Shown: piece by piece, positions 43,720-54,028 of the stretch
How the letters are laid out: each line of letters starts with the position of its first letter
Numbering within the stretch: position 1 is the stretch's first letter
From: Phytophthora hibernalis
Taxonomy: Eukaryota > Oomycota > Peronosporomycetes > Peronosporales > Peronosporaceae
DNA: 64,000 nucleotides
Assembly (NCBI GenBank): GCA_012656075.1
Contig: JAAKBF010000244.1
Location: 372,001 to 436,000 of the forward strand
Direction of reading: 5' to 3'
Notes under the pieces: generated by a model
What the model was told of the DNA's origin: nothing
The model's input: the letters and a program-made list of their open reading frames with translations, nothing else
Databases searched by the model: none
Translations under genes and position numbers: made by a program

Positions 43720-44628
43720 CTACTTGTTGAGGAAGGCCATGAAGCACGAGTAGGCACGCTCGAGGTCGAAGCTGAGTTGGCGAGTCTGCTCCTCGTCAAG
43801 CTCCTCAGACGCGCGCATGGCGTTCATGGTACGCAGCCAGCTCTCAATCTTGTCTCTGCCAGCAAAGTCGGGCGGTAAGCCGCTGACCATCGTCAACGAG
43901 CTCATCATCTCGCTCAACAGCGGCTGGATCTCGTCCACGGCGCGGATGTTGAGCTTGAGTACGTCCATGAGCGTGATGAAATTCTGCACAGTTTGCGCCA
44001 CATTGACCGAGTCGGTCTTGCGGTTGGTCGTGTTGTGCACCACCGTGGCGGGCACGCCGATACGAACGAGCCGCTCCAGCGCTCGGGGCAGTCCAGTCTG
44101 TACTCGGACACGAAGCTCTCCACGCTGTCAATGAAGCCTCCGACACGCAGCGCCGTCTCCGCTGTCTTGTACTGAGAAATGAGCTTCGTGCACGCCTCCG
44201 TGTACTGCACCAGCATCCAATTGCAATACAGTCAACAACCAAGTACCTAACTAACTAACAAACTGCACACAACGATGCAGACCTGTTCGGGCGTGATGGC
44301 ATCGCGCACATAGGCGGCTTCCAGATGCTCCGTAGTCTTGATGATGGCGAACAAGTCGGACAGGTCCTCGTACTTGCGTCGGTCCTTGGTGTCCGCCCAG
44401 AGTTTGATCTCCTGTCGTTCAAATGGTCAGAAGTTGGCGTCGACGCCCAGACGAGCAGATCGCGTCGGGACGTACTCGGTTGAGCTGTGGCGGCGGAGGA
44501 GCCCGATACGGCGTCTACATAGTCGAAAGCACGGGGTTGAGTAGAGTAGAGATAGAAGGCAAGGGTGGGGGACGCACCGAGGAGGAGGACGGCGGCTGCG
44601 CGAGGTCCCCGAAGCCGTACGACGCCAT
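43720..44628 (-). CDS. VPS28: VPS28, ESCRT-I subunit (one frameshift)
   Basis: The ESCRT-I core subunit that joins Vps23/Vps37 and contacts ESCRT-II during multivesicular body sorting. The model has three exons: 44628-44578 (MASYGFGDLAQPPSSSS), 44411-44283 (EIKLWADTKDRRKYEDLSDL to DAITPEQ) and 44204-43720. Introns are 44577-44412 (GTGCGT…GACAG) and 44282-44205 (GTCTGC…TGCAG). The N-terminal helical core reads YTEACTKLISQYKTAETALR. The C-terminal four-helix domain reads QTVQNFITLMDVLKLNIRAV, DEIQPLLSEMMSSL and MRASEELDEEQTRQLSFDLE. Total ~220 residues, the normal VPS28 size. At 44085-44088 (GGGG on plus) one base is missing between YRLDCP and RALERLVRIGVPATV, a likely homopolymer error or a real break. 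Confidence 0.9.
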
Positions 44629-44766
44629 GCTGCCTTGGTGTCGTATCGGAAAATGGAGGGGGCCAATCAGAGCGCGTGTCCAACGTGTATTGAGAATGCC
44701 TTTAAACGTCCATGTAGACGACTTGCACTACAATGTACTATGTAGTAGTATAGTGGACGCAAGTTG

Positions 44767-46309
44767 TTAGACGACCTCGTAGGGCGTTGCGTCGATGAGC
44801 TTCTGGATCTGGAACTGCTCCTCCACGATCGGCCGCACATCGTCGACGTCTACGAGGCTTTCTAGGAAGGGCAGCAGGTTCAGCAACTCGGCGTCTGCTT
44901 CATCGTCATACCATGTCTCGATGGGGATGCCGTTGTTCACCTAGAGATCAGAGCAGCAATGTCATAGTTAGCCGCGAGAGGCAAAACGTTGTACATTGGT
45001 GAGGATCGACACACCTGGTACCCGAACGCATGCGGGGAGTTGTCAACCAGCACGACCTTCGACAGATCGCGACCGAGCACATTCAGATCCTTCAAGTAGT
45101 TCCCGAACACGTCTAGGCAGTCATCTCGGTACAGTCGGTACTTGATGAGGTTGCGGTGCGGGTCCAGCATGTTCATCAGCTTCTCGGCGTACACCTTGTG
45201 AGATGCGGTGAATACTACGATCTCGAAGAGCTTGGAGACACGCTTGAGGAAGTACTCCATGTGCGGGCGCTTCTTCACGTTGACTGTATACTCTACGCCG
45301 TTAAACGTGACCTGCACAGCAATGGGCAACGTGAGTCCGTGGAAACGACGGCAAGTCAAGATCGATGCCTACCGGGAACTGCATGTGTGGGTCCTTCACT
45401 TCATCCACGCTGCAGTGCACGAGGGTCTCGTCAAGTCCAACACCAAGCAGACCTGAGGCGCGTTGCGTGTCCGTTCTGGTAGCGAGATCGGCCGCTTGCC
45501 ATCGACAACGTCTTCGTACTTGGGCAGCGTCTTCATGAAGTAGAACCTATCCATCGCACAGTTAGTTCTAGAATTCTAAAGAGTACTTTCTTCCTCACTC
45601 CGACGTGATAACAACTTACGGGTTGAACTCTTGTTCAACAGGACCTGCGTCTTCGTCCTCTTGATCGTCTGCCTCCTCGGTAATAGCAACCGCATGCACT
45701 GTCTCCTCTTCTGCCTCCTCCTCCATCTTCGCGTCAGGCTGCTCGCCCGTAGTCGCAAACTTGGACGCGAGTCGGACTTGTCCGTTCGGTGGAGAGGCGC
45801 TCGTGGACCGTGACACTTTCGGCGGCTTGAGTAGGTGAGAACAACTCATCGTTCGTGTCTTCGCTCGCGCTGGCGTCCGCACTGGCCGTCGCATCTCCCT
45901 CCTGCTGCTGTTTCTCTTCGTCCGACTCGTAGCTGAGCCTCGTGCGCGCCTTCTTGGTCCTGGGCTTCTCCTCGTCGTCGTACTCCTCCAGCAGCTTCCG
46001 GGGCGAAAAGAACTTTTCCTCCTCCTTGGACTTGGGCTCGTTCGTGTCTCGGGCGTCGGACGGCGGCGCCTGCTTCGCCTTGGCGGACTTGGTGTTCTCT
46101 GCAAAACCACAAAAACTAATTAACATTGGCGCAAAAGGCTGCAAACTGCAAACTCGATTCGCACCTGCCGCCTTGGTATGGCGCTTCATGGGCGTGGACG
46201 CGATGGGCGAGAGCGGGTCTGCGTAGTGGCCCTGTGGAGAGGGCGACTGCTTGGACTTGCGGCTCTTGCGGCGCGGGCGCTTGCGCTTGCGGCTCGGGTC
46301 ATCCGCCAT
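44767..46309 (-). CDS. CTDSPL2-like FCP1/SCP protein phosphatase (frameshifted)
   Basis: A HAD-superfamily Ser/Thr phosphatase of the small CTD phosphatase type. Exons: 46309-46165 (basic N-terminus MADDPSRKRKRPRRKSRKSK, probable nuclear signal), 46098-45620 (acidic, disordered), 45546-45373, 45311-45015 and 44940-44767, with 61-74 bp introns. Domain landmarks are VCLVLDL-DETLVHCSVDEVKD (the DxDxT nucleophile region), KLFEIVVFTASHKVYAEKLM, YLKDLNVLGRDLSKVVLVDN and NGIPIETWYDDEADAELLNL. One G is missing in the catalytic motif (ACTTGACGAG near 45435 where ACTTGGACGAG restores LDLDET), and a second indel lies near 45800. If real, both breaks abolish function; otherwise they are consensus errors. 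Confidence 0.85.
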
Positions 46310-46348
46310 GCTCGGCCCTAGTTGACGACAGAAATTCAAGTTTTCGCG

Positions 46349-46372
46349 CTCATTTTTTCCAAACAATTTCGA
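46349..46372 (+). promoter_or_regulatory. Oomycete-type initiator candidate in a divergent promoter
   Basis: GCTCATTTTTTCCAAACAAT in the 190 bp between the divergent CTDSPL2-like and BAR-like genes resembles the oomycete core promoter consensus (GCTCATTYYNCAWTTT). It lies about 150 bp before the plus-strand ATG at 46501. Match is approximate and judged by eye. Confidence 0.45.
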
Positions 46373-46500
46373 GCCAATTATCAAGTTGGAGCCAAATATG
46401 GTTTTCCGTCGAGGACGAAGCGTATTAATATGCGAGCCCACCCCCACAGGCCGATCCTGCGCCATTGACAGCAAAGCACAAGACGAGGCGAGGCCCTGGC

Positions 46501-47794
46501 ATGAAGGCGGACAAACCACGTGGAGCGAGCGCGATGCTGCAGAGCCGGCGGCTGCTGTGGCTGCACCACAAGCGCAAACTGCAGTACCAGGTCATGTGTC
46601 GCGTGCGAAAGGTACAGTACTGACTGGGCTTCACCGGTAGCGTAGTGTGTGGCAATGGACATTAACGTGGCGTGTCGATACTTTGGCAGCAACTGGCGTC
46701 GCCCGACGACGTGTACGAGCAGCACGAACAGCGGTTCCTAGGGCTGCTGCAGAAGCTGCTGGACATCCGCAAGAGTCTCGAGTACTACCGCGCGACGGCG
46801 CTGCCAGTGTACTGCTCGGCGTGCGCGAGTCTTGGAGCGGACGTGTGGTGCGTCGTGAGCGTCGATGCTGTGGGCAAAGGAGCCGACGCCGAGAAGTTCC
46901 GACACGCCATGTGCGCAATCAACGAGACGAAGGAGGCCAAGAACCACTTCTTCAATGCTGTACGTTGTGTCTGCCAAGTCTTTTGAATGGGTTATATAAG
47001 CTGACTACTGTTTTGTTGCTGCCGAGCAGGACGCCGTACTATCCGGAGCGCTGCGGTTTCTAGACATCCACATCAACGCCATGAAGTCGGTGCAGTCGCA
47101 AATCTCACATCGCAAAGACGTCAAGCTTGAATTCGACCGATATGAACAGAAACTCAGCAAGATGAGAAGGCGCAAAAATACCGGGATAAACACGCAGCGG
47201 CTGGAGCGCAACGAGCAGAAGCTGCACAAGGCTCGAGTGGCGCTGCAGACCGTGACATTCGACCTCTACCGTGTGTTCGCCAAGTACGAGAGCGAGCGAG
47301 ACACCATGCTGAACGGCGAGCTGGAAATGGTGCGGCAGGTCATGCACAACTTCTATGCCAAGAACGCTGATGCGACGAATTTCGCCATCCCGGAAGAAGT
47401 CGACCGCAGCGTCGTGGACGCCCGCGCCGAGCAGCTTTTCAAGAGCATGGTTGAGAAGGAAGTGGAGCAGGACGTGCTCAAGCTGCTTCCTCCAACTGGC
47501 AGCAGCAACTCGTCCCCGCCGTTCACTATCGCAGCAGATGGCGCCCAACCTGCCTCAGGTTTCACTCCATCGGTGCCAAGCGCCCTGGTCCCGACAAAAC
47601 CAGCAACAATGATGACCTCGACAGTCCCTGGCCCCACTGGAGAAAAGCAGATCCCTACGCACTCGACAGACACGAGCTCGGGTCCGGAACGAGACAGCGT
47701 CGAGGAGGACGAGCTGAGCGAGAAGCTCAAAACCATCCAGCTCTCGCGCCCGTCGATCCAGCCGGTGAAGGTCTACCGCCTCGGAAGACCATAG
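46501..47794 (+). CDS. BAR-domain-like coiled-coil protein
   Basis: Three exons: 46501-46590 (MKADKPRGASAMLQSRRLLW), 46690-46959 and 47030-47794, with introns 46591-46689 (GTCATG…TGGCAG) and 46960-47029 (GTACGT…GAGCAG). All joins are in phase 0, and the protein is about 374 residues with no frame break. Long helices resemble a BAR/arfaptin-type membrane-curving dimer: QRFLGLLQKLLDIRKSLEYY, SGALRFLDIHINAMKSVQSQ, KLEFDRYEQKLSKMRRRKN and ELEMVRQVMHNFYAK. The C-terminal third is Ser/Thr/Pro-rich and probably disordered. BAR assignment rests on helix pattern, so another coiled-coil family is possible. Transcribed divergently from the phosphatase gene. Confidence 0.65.
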
Positions 47795-47818
47795 CTATTT
47801 GCTTGCAGGACAGTAAAT

Positions 47819-50518
47819 ATGCCTAGAATGAACGCTTCTTGGACCAGTTGCTGTTGGTCCTCGTTGAAGCTGCTGACGTACGTCAGCAAGGGGGATGGGC
47901 AACCGTCCATTGACTTGCATTCAACACTCTTCATTTCTCCTTCTGCTGCTAACATGACTCTACAGACCGGCGGAGGGAAGAACAACACAGCAATGAGCGC
48001 GCCCAAGGCGGCGTTCGTGGCTCAGAGCAAGGGCGCGTACGGCTACGGAGGTGAGACGACGCTGCAGGTCGACGAGATGCGCTCGACGGAATTCCCTCAC
48101 ATGGAAGGAAGCGTGTACTTGGACCACGCAGGCGCGGCGATGTACGCCAAGACGCAGCTGGACGCGACCTTCCAGGAGCTGAATACGGGACTCTTCACTA
48201 ATCCGCACAGCGCCCTCGGCAATGCGCCCGTAGACTCGACCTGCGCCAAGATTGAGGGCGTCCGACGTCAGCTGCTGAAGTTTTTCTCGGCGAGTGAGGA
48301 CGAGTACACGCTGGTCTTCACGTCGGGGGCGACGGCGGCGCTGAAGCTGGTCGGAGAGACGTTCCCATGGAATGAAGACAGCATATTTGCACACTCTATT
48401 GATTCACACTCGAGTGTGCTTGGGATCCGAGGATATGCAGCTGCATGTACCGGTACGCACGGTGCGAAGATCGAGTGTGTCGGTCTGAAAGAGCTAGAGG
48501 AGCTTGAAAGTAATCCAGTCGATGACGAGGAATTATCAGCTTGCTCTCCATCAATCGAGTCTTCGACCATGAGCCTCTTTGCGTTTCCTGCCGAGTGTAA
48601 CTTCAGTGGGGCGCGCCACTCGCTCGGGCTTGTAGACCGAATTCGCTCTGGGCGGTGGAGAAGCTCCTCATGCAAGGACTTGCCCGCTCCGAGATGGTTC
48701 GTACTGCTTGATGCCGCCAAGTACGTGGCGACCCAGCGACTTGATCTGTCAGTGCATCACCCGGACTTTGTGGTGCTTTCATTCTACAAGATCTTCGGAT
48801 ACCCCACGGGGCTTGGTGCGCTGCTTGTGCGGAAGGCTGCACTAACACACTTGAAGAAAAACTATCATGGCGGCGGCACGGTGCAGAGCATTTTAGCCAC
48901 CAGAAACTATACTGTGCCGCGTGGACTGGACGGCAGCGGGGATATCAGTTCTCGCTTTGTTGATGGCACGCAGTCATTCCTATCGATTCTTGCGTTGCGC
49001 CACGGTATCAACCAAGTAGAGAAGCTGGGTATGGATAACATTTCCGCTCACACGGCCACGCTGAGGACGTTGCTTGTTGACAAGTTAACTGCTCTGAAAC
49101 ACTGGAACAATCGTCTTGTCTGCGAGATCTACGCCAACGACAACAAGGTAAAGCAACAAGGGCCAACTGTCGCGTGCAATTTCCTTCGTTCCGATGGCAG
49201 CTACGTGGGGTACAGCGAAGTCCACAAGCTCGCTGAGACCCACAACATCCTTTTAAGGACAGGCTGCTTCTGCAACCCTGGTGCGTGCCAGCATTACCTC
49301 GGTTTGAGGGAGTCCGACTTGTTATCAAACATCGCGGCTGGCCATGTCTGTGGAGATGACATCGATTTGGTCAATGGTCTGCCCACTGGAGCTGTTCGCC
49401 TGTCAATGGGGTACATGACGACATTTGAAGATGTTGAAGCATTTGTGGCCTTTGCGTCTAAATACTTCGTGTCCAGGTCAGCACCGGCAGCTGACAGCTC
49501 ACTGTCTACGGCGCCTTCACCGCGGCCTCTCTGCAAGGGCCCTTACCTCTGCAAGCTCACACTATTTCCCATCAAATCCTGTACTGGGATGGCCGTCGAC
49601 GCATGGCCTGTTGGGTCGAGGGGCTTGCTATTCGACCGAGAGTTCGCAATCCTGGATTTGTCGACGGGTAGTGCACTGACGCTCAAGACGGTGCCGGAGT
49701 TGTGCTTCTTGCACCCCGTGATCGATCTCGGTCGCGAGACGCTGACAATTTCTTATTGCAAGCCTGATGGCGTGGGGTTAGTGACATCCACGCAGTCGTC
49801 TTCTGAGTCTCAATCACTGCCATCGTCGTTTACGCTTTCTCTGCGTGCAATTGATGTCTCAACTACAAAACACCAGGACAAAGACAACCCTCGCAGTATG
49901 CGCGTGTGCACCGACATGTGCAAGGGTCGTGACGTCGGCGCAGACGTCTCTCGATGGATCAGCTCGTGTCTCGACCGGCAGTGCGCGCTCGTGCGAGTGT
50001 CTAGCAACCACCTCCGCAGTTCGCAGGCTGCTCGATCGAAGAAGAGCGGCCAGTCCCAACCGATCCAAGACCCTGAAGCTGCTCCAGTCGCTGCTCCATC
50101 CATTGGGTTTGCTAACCAGGCGCAGTACCTGCTCATCTCGCGCCAGAGCATTGCGCACTTCAACGCGGTTCTGCGCTCCGTGGACAGCTCCATGGCGGTC
50201 GACGAGGACGCCTTCCGCGCCAACCTCATTGTGGACGGATGCGCTGACTCCTTCGAGGAAGACCAGTGGCGGGGCGTCCGCATCAGCAGCGGCGGCGCGG
50301 GCGACTTTGCCTTTGACGTCTCCGGCCCGTGCAGCCGCTGTAGCGTGATCAACCTGGATCAGCGCACGGGGCAGTTCAACCGGAGGCCGCTGCAGGTGCT
50401 GTCGAGTTACCGGCGGCAGCGCAGCAGCATCTTCTTCGGCCAATTCCTCACGCTACAGGCAGCTACATGTAGCGGCGGCCACTGGCTCTGCGTCGGAAAT
50501 CGTGTTGAAGCATATTGA
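47819..50518 (+). CDS. MOCOS: Molybdenum cofactor sulfurase
   Basis: Converts the desulfo molybdenum cofactor of xanthine dehydrogenase and aldehyde oxidase to the active sulfurated form, using cysteine sulfur. The uninterrupted frame of 899 residues matches the family length (~850-900). The N-terminal NifS-like PLP domain has GSVYLDHAGAAMYAKTQLDA, FTSGATAALKLVGETFPW, SFYKIFGYPTGLGALLVRK (PLP lysine) and LRTGCFCNPGACQHYLGL (sulfur-accepting Cys). The C-terminal MOSC domain has LCKLTLFPIKSCTGMAVDAW, SRGLLFDREFAILDLSTG and GPCSRCSVINLDQRTGQFNR. The first ~58 residues look unlike coding sequence, so ATG 47993 (MSAPKAAFVAQSK) may be the true start. No intron is needed. This is the best-preserved gene in the window. 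Confidence 0.93.
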   Translation: MPRMNASWTSCCWSSLKLLTYVSKGDGQPSIDLHSTLFISPSAANMTLQTGGGKNNTAMSAPKAAFVAQSKGAYGYGGETTLQVDEMRSTEFPHMEGSVYLDHAGAAMYAKTQLDATFQELNTGLFTNPHSALGNAPVDSTCAKIEGVRRQLLKFFSASEDEYTLVFTSGATAALKLVGETFPWNEDSIFAHSIDSHSSVLGIRGYAAACTGTHGAKIECVGLKELEELESNPVDDEELSACSPSIESSTMSLFAFPAECNFSGARHSLGLVDRIRSGRWRSSSCKDLPAPRWFVLLDAAKYVATQRLDLSVHHPDFVVLSFYKIFGYPTGLGALLVRKAALTHLKKNYHGGGTVQSILATRNYTVPRGLDGSGDISSRFVDGTQSFLSILALRHGINQVEKLGMDNISAHTATLRTLLVDKLTALKHWNNRLVCEIYANDNKVKQQGPTVACNFLRSDGSYVGYSEVHKLAETHNILLRTGCFCNPGACQHYLGLRESDLLSNIAAGHVCGDDIDLVNGLPTGAVRLSMGYMTTFEDVEAFVAFASKYFVSRSAPAADSSLSTAPSPRPLCKGPYLCKLTLFPIKSCTGMAVDAWPVGSRGLLFDREFAILDLSTGSALTLKTVPELCFLHPVIDLGRETLTISYCKPDGVGLVTSTQSSSESQSLPSSFTLSLRAIDVSTTKHQDKDNPRSMRVCTDMCKGRDVGADVSRWISSCLDRQCALVRVSSNHLRSSQAARSKKSGQSQPIQDPEAAPVAAPSIGFANQAQYLLISRQSIAHFNAVLRSVDSSMAVDEDAFRANLIVDGCADSFEEDQWRGVRISSGGAGDFAFDVSGPCSRCSVINLDQRTGQFNRRPLQVLSSYRRQRSSIFFGQFLTLQAATCSGGHWLCVGNRVEAY

Positions 50519-51623
50519 GTGCATGTATTCGAACACTTTGGTGTTGGAATTTGTATTTGGCAAACCCACCCAAACAAGGCCGTGCGCTAGCGCCCGGGTG
50601 AGCTCTGAAATTCGAATGACATGGAGGTGAGCTGCTTTGATTAAACACGTATCGGCATCATGTTTCTACAGGTTGAGGCTTTCACCGCGTTTGCGGAAGC
50701 CTCCCTTTGGAAGCTACCGGTACTAGCTTTGCCAAATGTTGTAAAAAATAAAAAGAAGAATGAGTTTTAAAATCGTGGTGGTCCAGCGTAGGGAGACGAA
50801 CATGAGGAGCGGTGCATTGAATTTAGGTTTCATCGTGGAAGATACTCAGGTTGATACATATCCACGGAGGAGGCTGCTAGTTGAGTGCACATAGATTCCT
50901 AGTTTGCGAGGAAAATGTCTAATTCTGCCGGACAACAGAACAACCCACGTCGCGATGTGTGCTCCACAGAGTCCCAGTCATGTTGTCTTGAGCATGTTCA
51001 GATCCTGGTTGTACGCACTGGGTACGAGCTAGCCGCTACAAAATAGCAAATGCGGTCGATGGAGCTTCTATTATTATAATTGGAAGGAAACGAACAAAAT
51101 TTCTTAGATGTTGCGTGAATGTTGAACTAGCACGCCACAGGCAACACGCAGCTTTTTGACTAGTTCTCGCTATATACATGTATTAGTGATAGTTTGGCTC
51201 ATGTCAATGCCAGGATCTCTAAAGTTAGCAAGTTGAAGTTGCATTATGATAGGTATCAGACCGAAAGCAAAAATTGACATGTAATTTTGTCAGTTCTTGA
51301 GGGTTTATTAGATTTGGAGATGAGCTGTTGAGCTGGTGCGTGTTGTTGATTTTTGTGATTTTTGGCAAGCATGCTTTTGAGCGGAAACTGATATACTCTG
51401 AAATAAACAGTAGCGCAAGCTCGAGTCTCTTCGAGGCTCGTCGCGCGCGAGGTCTCTCAGCTCACAAGAACTGGCCAAAATATGGTTTCACAACCCGTGG
51501 GTGAAATCTTGAAACAACCGGAAACCCCTATTTTCTTCGCTGTCACATGGTTACCATGTAAACTGTCCATATTCGAAGTACCGATATTAGAAGAATTGTT
51601 ACCGAAAATCGCATTACCGAAAG
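50519..51623. other. Intergenic, no gene seen
   Basis: About 1.1 kb after MOCOS with no ORF of note. It contains a hairpin-like CTCGAGTCTCTTCGAG (about 51420) and AT-rich patches. No RNA gene or known repeat was recognised. Confidence 0.5.
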
Positions 51624-51947
51624 GCACTCGTTACGTAGACCAACTATATGGACATTAAACCCACTATCCTGCAACGTAAGCGCCTCTTACAGCAACTGTA
51701 CCCCTGACCCTAAACCGCCCCTCCTGGGGTGGCGTGGCAAATGCCGAGGTTTAGCACACCGCGCGAAGACTTCGCTTCGCACGTCGATGCTAAACCTCTC
51801 TGGCCAAGCCCGTTCATTTGACCCTAGTCTTGCAGCGCTGCGCGCTGCGCTTGATCTCGCCGGCCAAAGCCGGCGACTTTGGTTGCTTTTCAGGTTCTAG
51901 GGTTATTCGCCTGGTTAAAAACGAGATAGTTGGTCTACGTAAGCACT
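51624..51947. repeat. MITE-like element with 17-bp terminal inverted repeats
   Basis: TTACGTAGACCAACTAT (51631-51647) is perfectly inverted at 51926-51942. GCACT occurs just outside both ends (51624-51628 and 51943-51947) and could be a target duplication, though two extra bases (CG) separate it from the left repeat. Inside is a hairpin GAGGTTTAGCA…TGCTAAACCTC around an arm rich in CTTCGCTTCG. No coding potential. Confidence 0.5.
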
Positions 51948-52213
51948 TTCTTACCGAAAACCGGATCCCGATGTAAGTCGACAAAAATTTCATATCAGCG
52001 GAAGTAATAGTTGGACTAAGCTTACGTCGTAAATAAGAAAAAATAATTATCAACAATTTGACTGAAGAGTTTCATAAAACCGCGGCCAAACAAACACACA
52101 AACTAATTCTAAAATAATAAAAAGCAAACAAACTACTTGTAACAAGTTATGTTCTGAAACTGACGATACTCTTGACAATACTGCTATGTTCACGGAGGTT
52201 GTCAGTTTATGTA

Positions 52214-52576
52214 TCAGTCGCCTATCTGATCGTCTGCTTGGGTTTGTTGACGAAAACACGATCGCTGAATGGCAGAACTTTTAAGGTGGTTCTGAATGTA
52301 AGCATTCGTCAACTTAGTCTGAAGAGAGGAGGCGCGTAACGTCTCACGTTGTAGGCGCTTTCTCAGCGAGTTCATTTCGAACTCCAATGTGGCGACCTGT
52401 TGTTGGCGTAGAGCTTCACATCTTGCGACTTCTTCTTCCCACATTTGACTCGTCATGGCCCCCGCTCCGGCATCAAGGTTACGTTGTTCCTTCAATGCCG
52501 ATTTCAGCAGACCCACCAAACGCGGCTCGTTATCTTTTAAAATTTCGGCATGCAGGTTACGAGGTCTACAGCGCAA
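52214..52576 (-). pseudogene. Helitron C-terminal coiled-coil tail
   Basis: A 120-residue ORF with LVGLLKSALKEQRNLDAGAG, VARCEALRQQQVATLEFEMN and SLRKRLQRETLRASSLQTKL, a strong heptad pattern. It lies directly left of the inverted helicase segment, so it may be the tail of the same protein. It could instead be an unrelated coiled-coil fragment. Confidence 0.4.
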
Positions 52577-53182
52577 TCAACTTTGTTGTTTTCCTAACAG
52601 AAAATATGCGCGCTCGTTTTGACCCATATTACATTCGACTCTTGAACGACCTTAGATGGGGCCGACTTTCCGATGATCAGCTAAACGCCTTAAACTCACG
52701 GGTTTCGCTATGCATAGATCGTCACGATGATCCCATGACGAGTGATCAACCTTTTGTTTCGTCCGGTTGTAGTGTGTACGAACAAATTACGGTGTGCCAT
52801 CAACAACCGACTGATTTTTGACGTCGATAAAAGTCGACAAATGAACACAGTCACTAGTCAAACAACTTTCGCTACACCGAACGATTTCGGTAAAACCCTA
52901 CGCATTGGGACGCATACCCGGCCGCAGCGAAATGATACAACACTGGAGCCTTCAATAACGGCAACGGCACAGTTTGAAGAAGCGGTTCGGGTAGGTGGTG
53001 TTGCTGATGGAGCGATGACAACAGTGCGAAATGCTCCAATACTTGTAGGTCACCATGTAGCAAGTATGCCGCAACCAAAGGAGACATCGTTGACACACGA
53101 TGAGGTCAAAGCAGCATGCGTGGCTCTCAAGAAGAAATTGGATAGAGAAAGGGCGACAGGCGCCAAAATGGGCGCCGCATGA
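52556..53182 (+). pseudogene. Helitron helicase C-half, inverted
   Basis: The plus-strand reading SAINFVVFLTENMRARFDPY, YIRLLNDLRWGRLSDDQLNA and LNSRVSL is the PIF1/Helitron helicase region after the Walker motifs. After a frame change near 52745 it continues FRPVVVCTNKLRCAINNRLI, another conserved Helitron helicase block. It is opposite in strand to the helicase N-half at 53806-53294. Flipping the block places the two halves in order. Confidence 0.75.
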
Positions 53183-53293
53183 AGACAGAACCTTTAGGAT
53201 CTCCGACAGCCAGCTTATGCTGCTAGCATATCGCTAGAAAGTCTCCAATCATAAGAACGTGTTTGTTGCCCATAATTTGTTCTGGTGTTTTTG

Positions 53294-54018
53294 TCATTGA
53301 TCGTGAAACCATATCAGTCCCCCCAACAGAGCTTGATCAGTAATCGAGATTTCGTCGACAATAATCACGACTCTACTACATCGAGCCTTCATCTCGATAG
53401 ACGGAGCCATCTTGGGCTCAGCACCATTCAATTTCAAGTTTCGTGCGCTATGTAGTGTTCTCCCTTTGACGTTGATAGCTGCAACACCAGTAAATGCTAG
53501 AGTTTCTACACTACCATCGCGACCCCATAATTTTGCAAACGTAAGCAATGCGTCGACGACTGTAGACTTCCCCGTGCCAGCCTCTCCTCCAAGAAATCCA
53601 ACGAGTTGAGGTTTTATGTCGTAGGGTAGCAAGAGGTGCGGAACCGGGTAAACTGGTTCCACAAGCACGCTAGCAATATCAGTTGAATAAGCGAGCAGAA
53701 GATGCCGTGATGTAGCTTCAAACGCTACGTGTTGCCAGAAGTTTAGCTCGAATGCTTCTGAGACCTCAACTATCTTCGGAAAGGGGGCAATGACAGACGA
53801 GTCCAACGTGGGACTGCCATGTGAGGTTCATGCGGCACTGGTCCAAACAATTCTTCTTGTTTTTCAAGTCGTGTTGGAGCGTCTTTATAGCGGGTGATGA
53901 AATCATGTGTCCCAAGAAATCTGGTGTCACTGTCGATATATCCAGCATCAACAACTCTTGACAAATACGAGTTTGATTTGCAGCATAGGCACCTTCTGCA
54001 AGACATTTTCTGCGTCAT
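53294..54018 (-). pseudogene. Helitron PIF1-type helicase, N-half
   Basis: 53806-53294 has the Walker A motif GFLGGEAGTGKSTVVDALL, then TLAFTGVAAINVKGRTLHSA and Walker B SRVVIIVDEISITDQALLGG. It stops shortly after, where the downstream helicase motifs should follow; those are on the other strand. Upstream coding (54018-53770) is frameshifted. The family unwinds DNA during rolling-circle transposition. Confidence 0.85.
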
Positions 54019-54028
54019 CTAGCAATTT

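Noticed and set aside
47105..47736. Antisense ORFs under the BAR-like gene
   Set aside because: They are shadows of a well-supported plus-strand exon.
50519..51623. A gene downstream of MOCOS
   Set aside because: No ORF with sensible composition on either strand.
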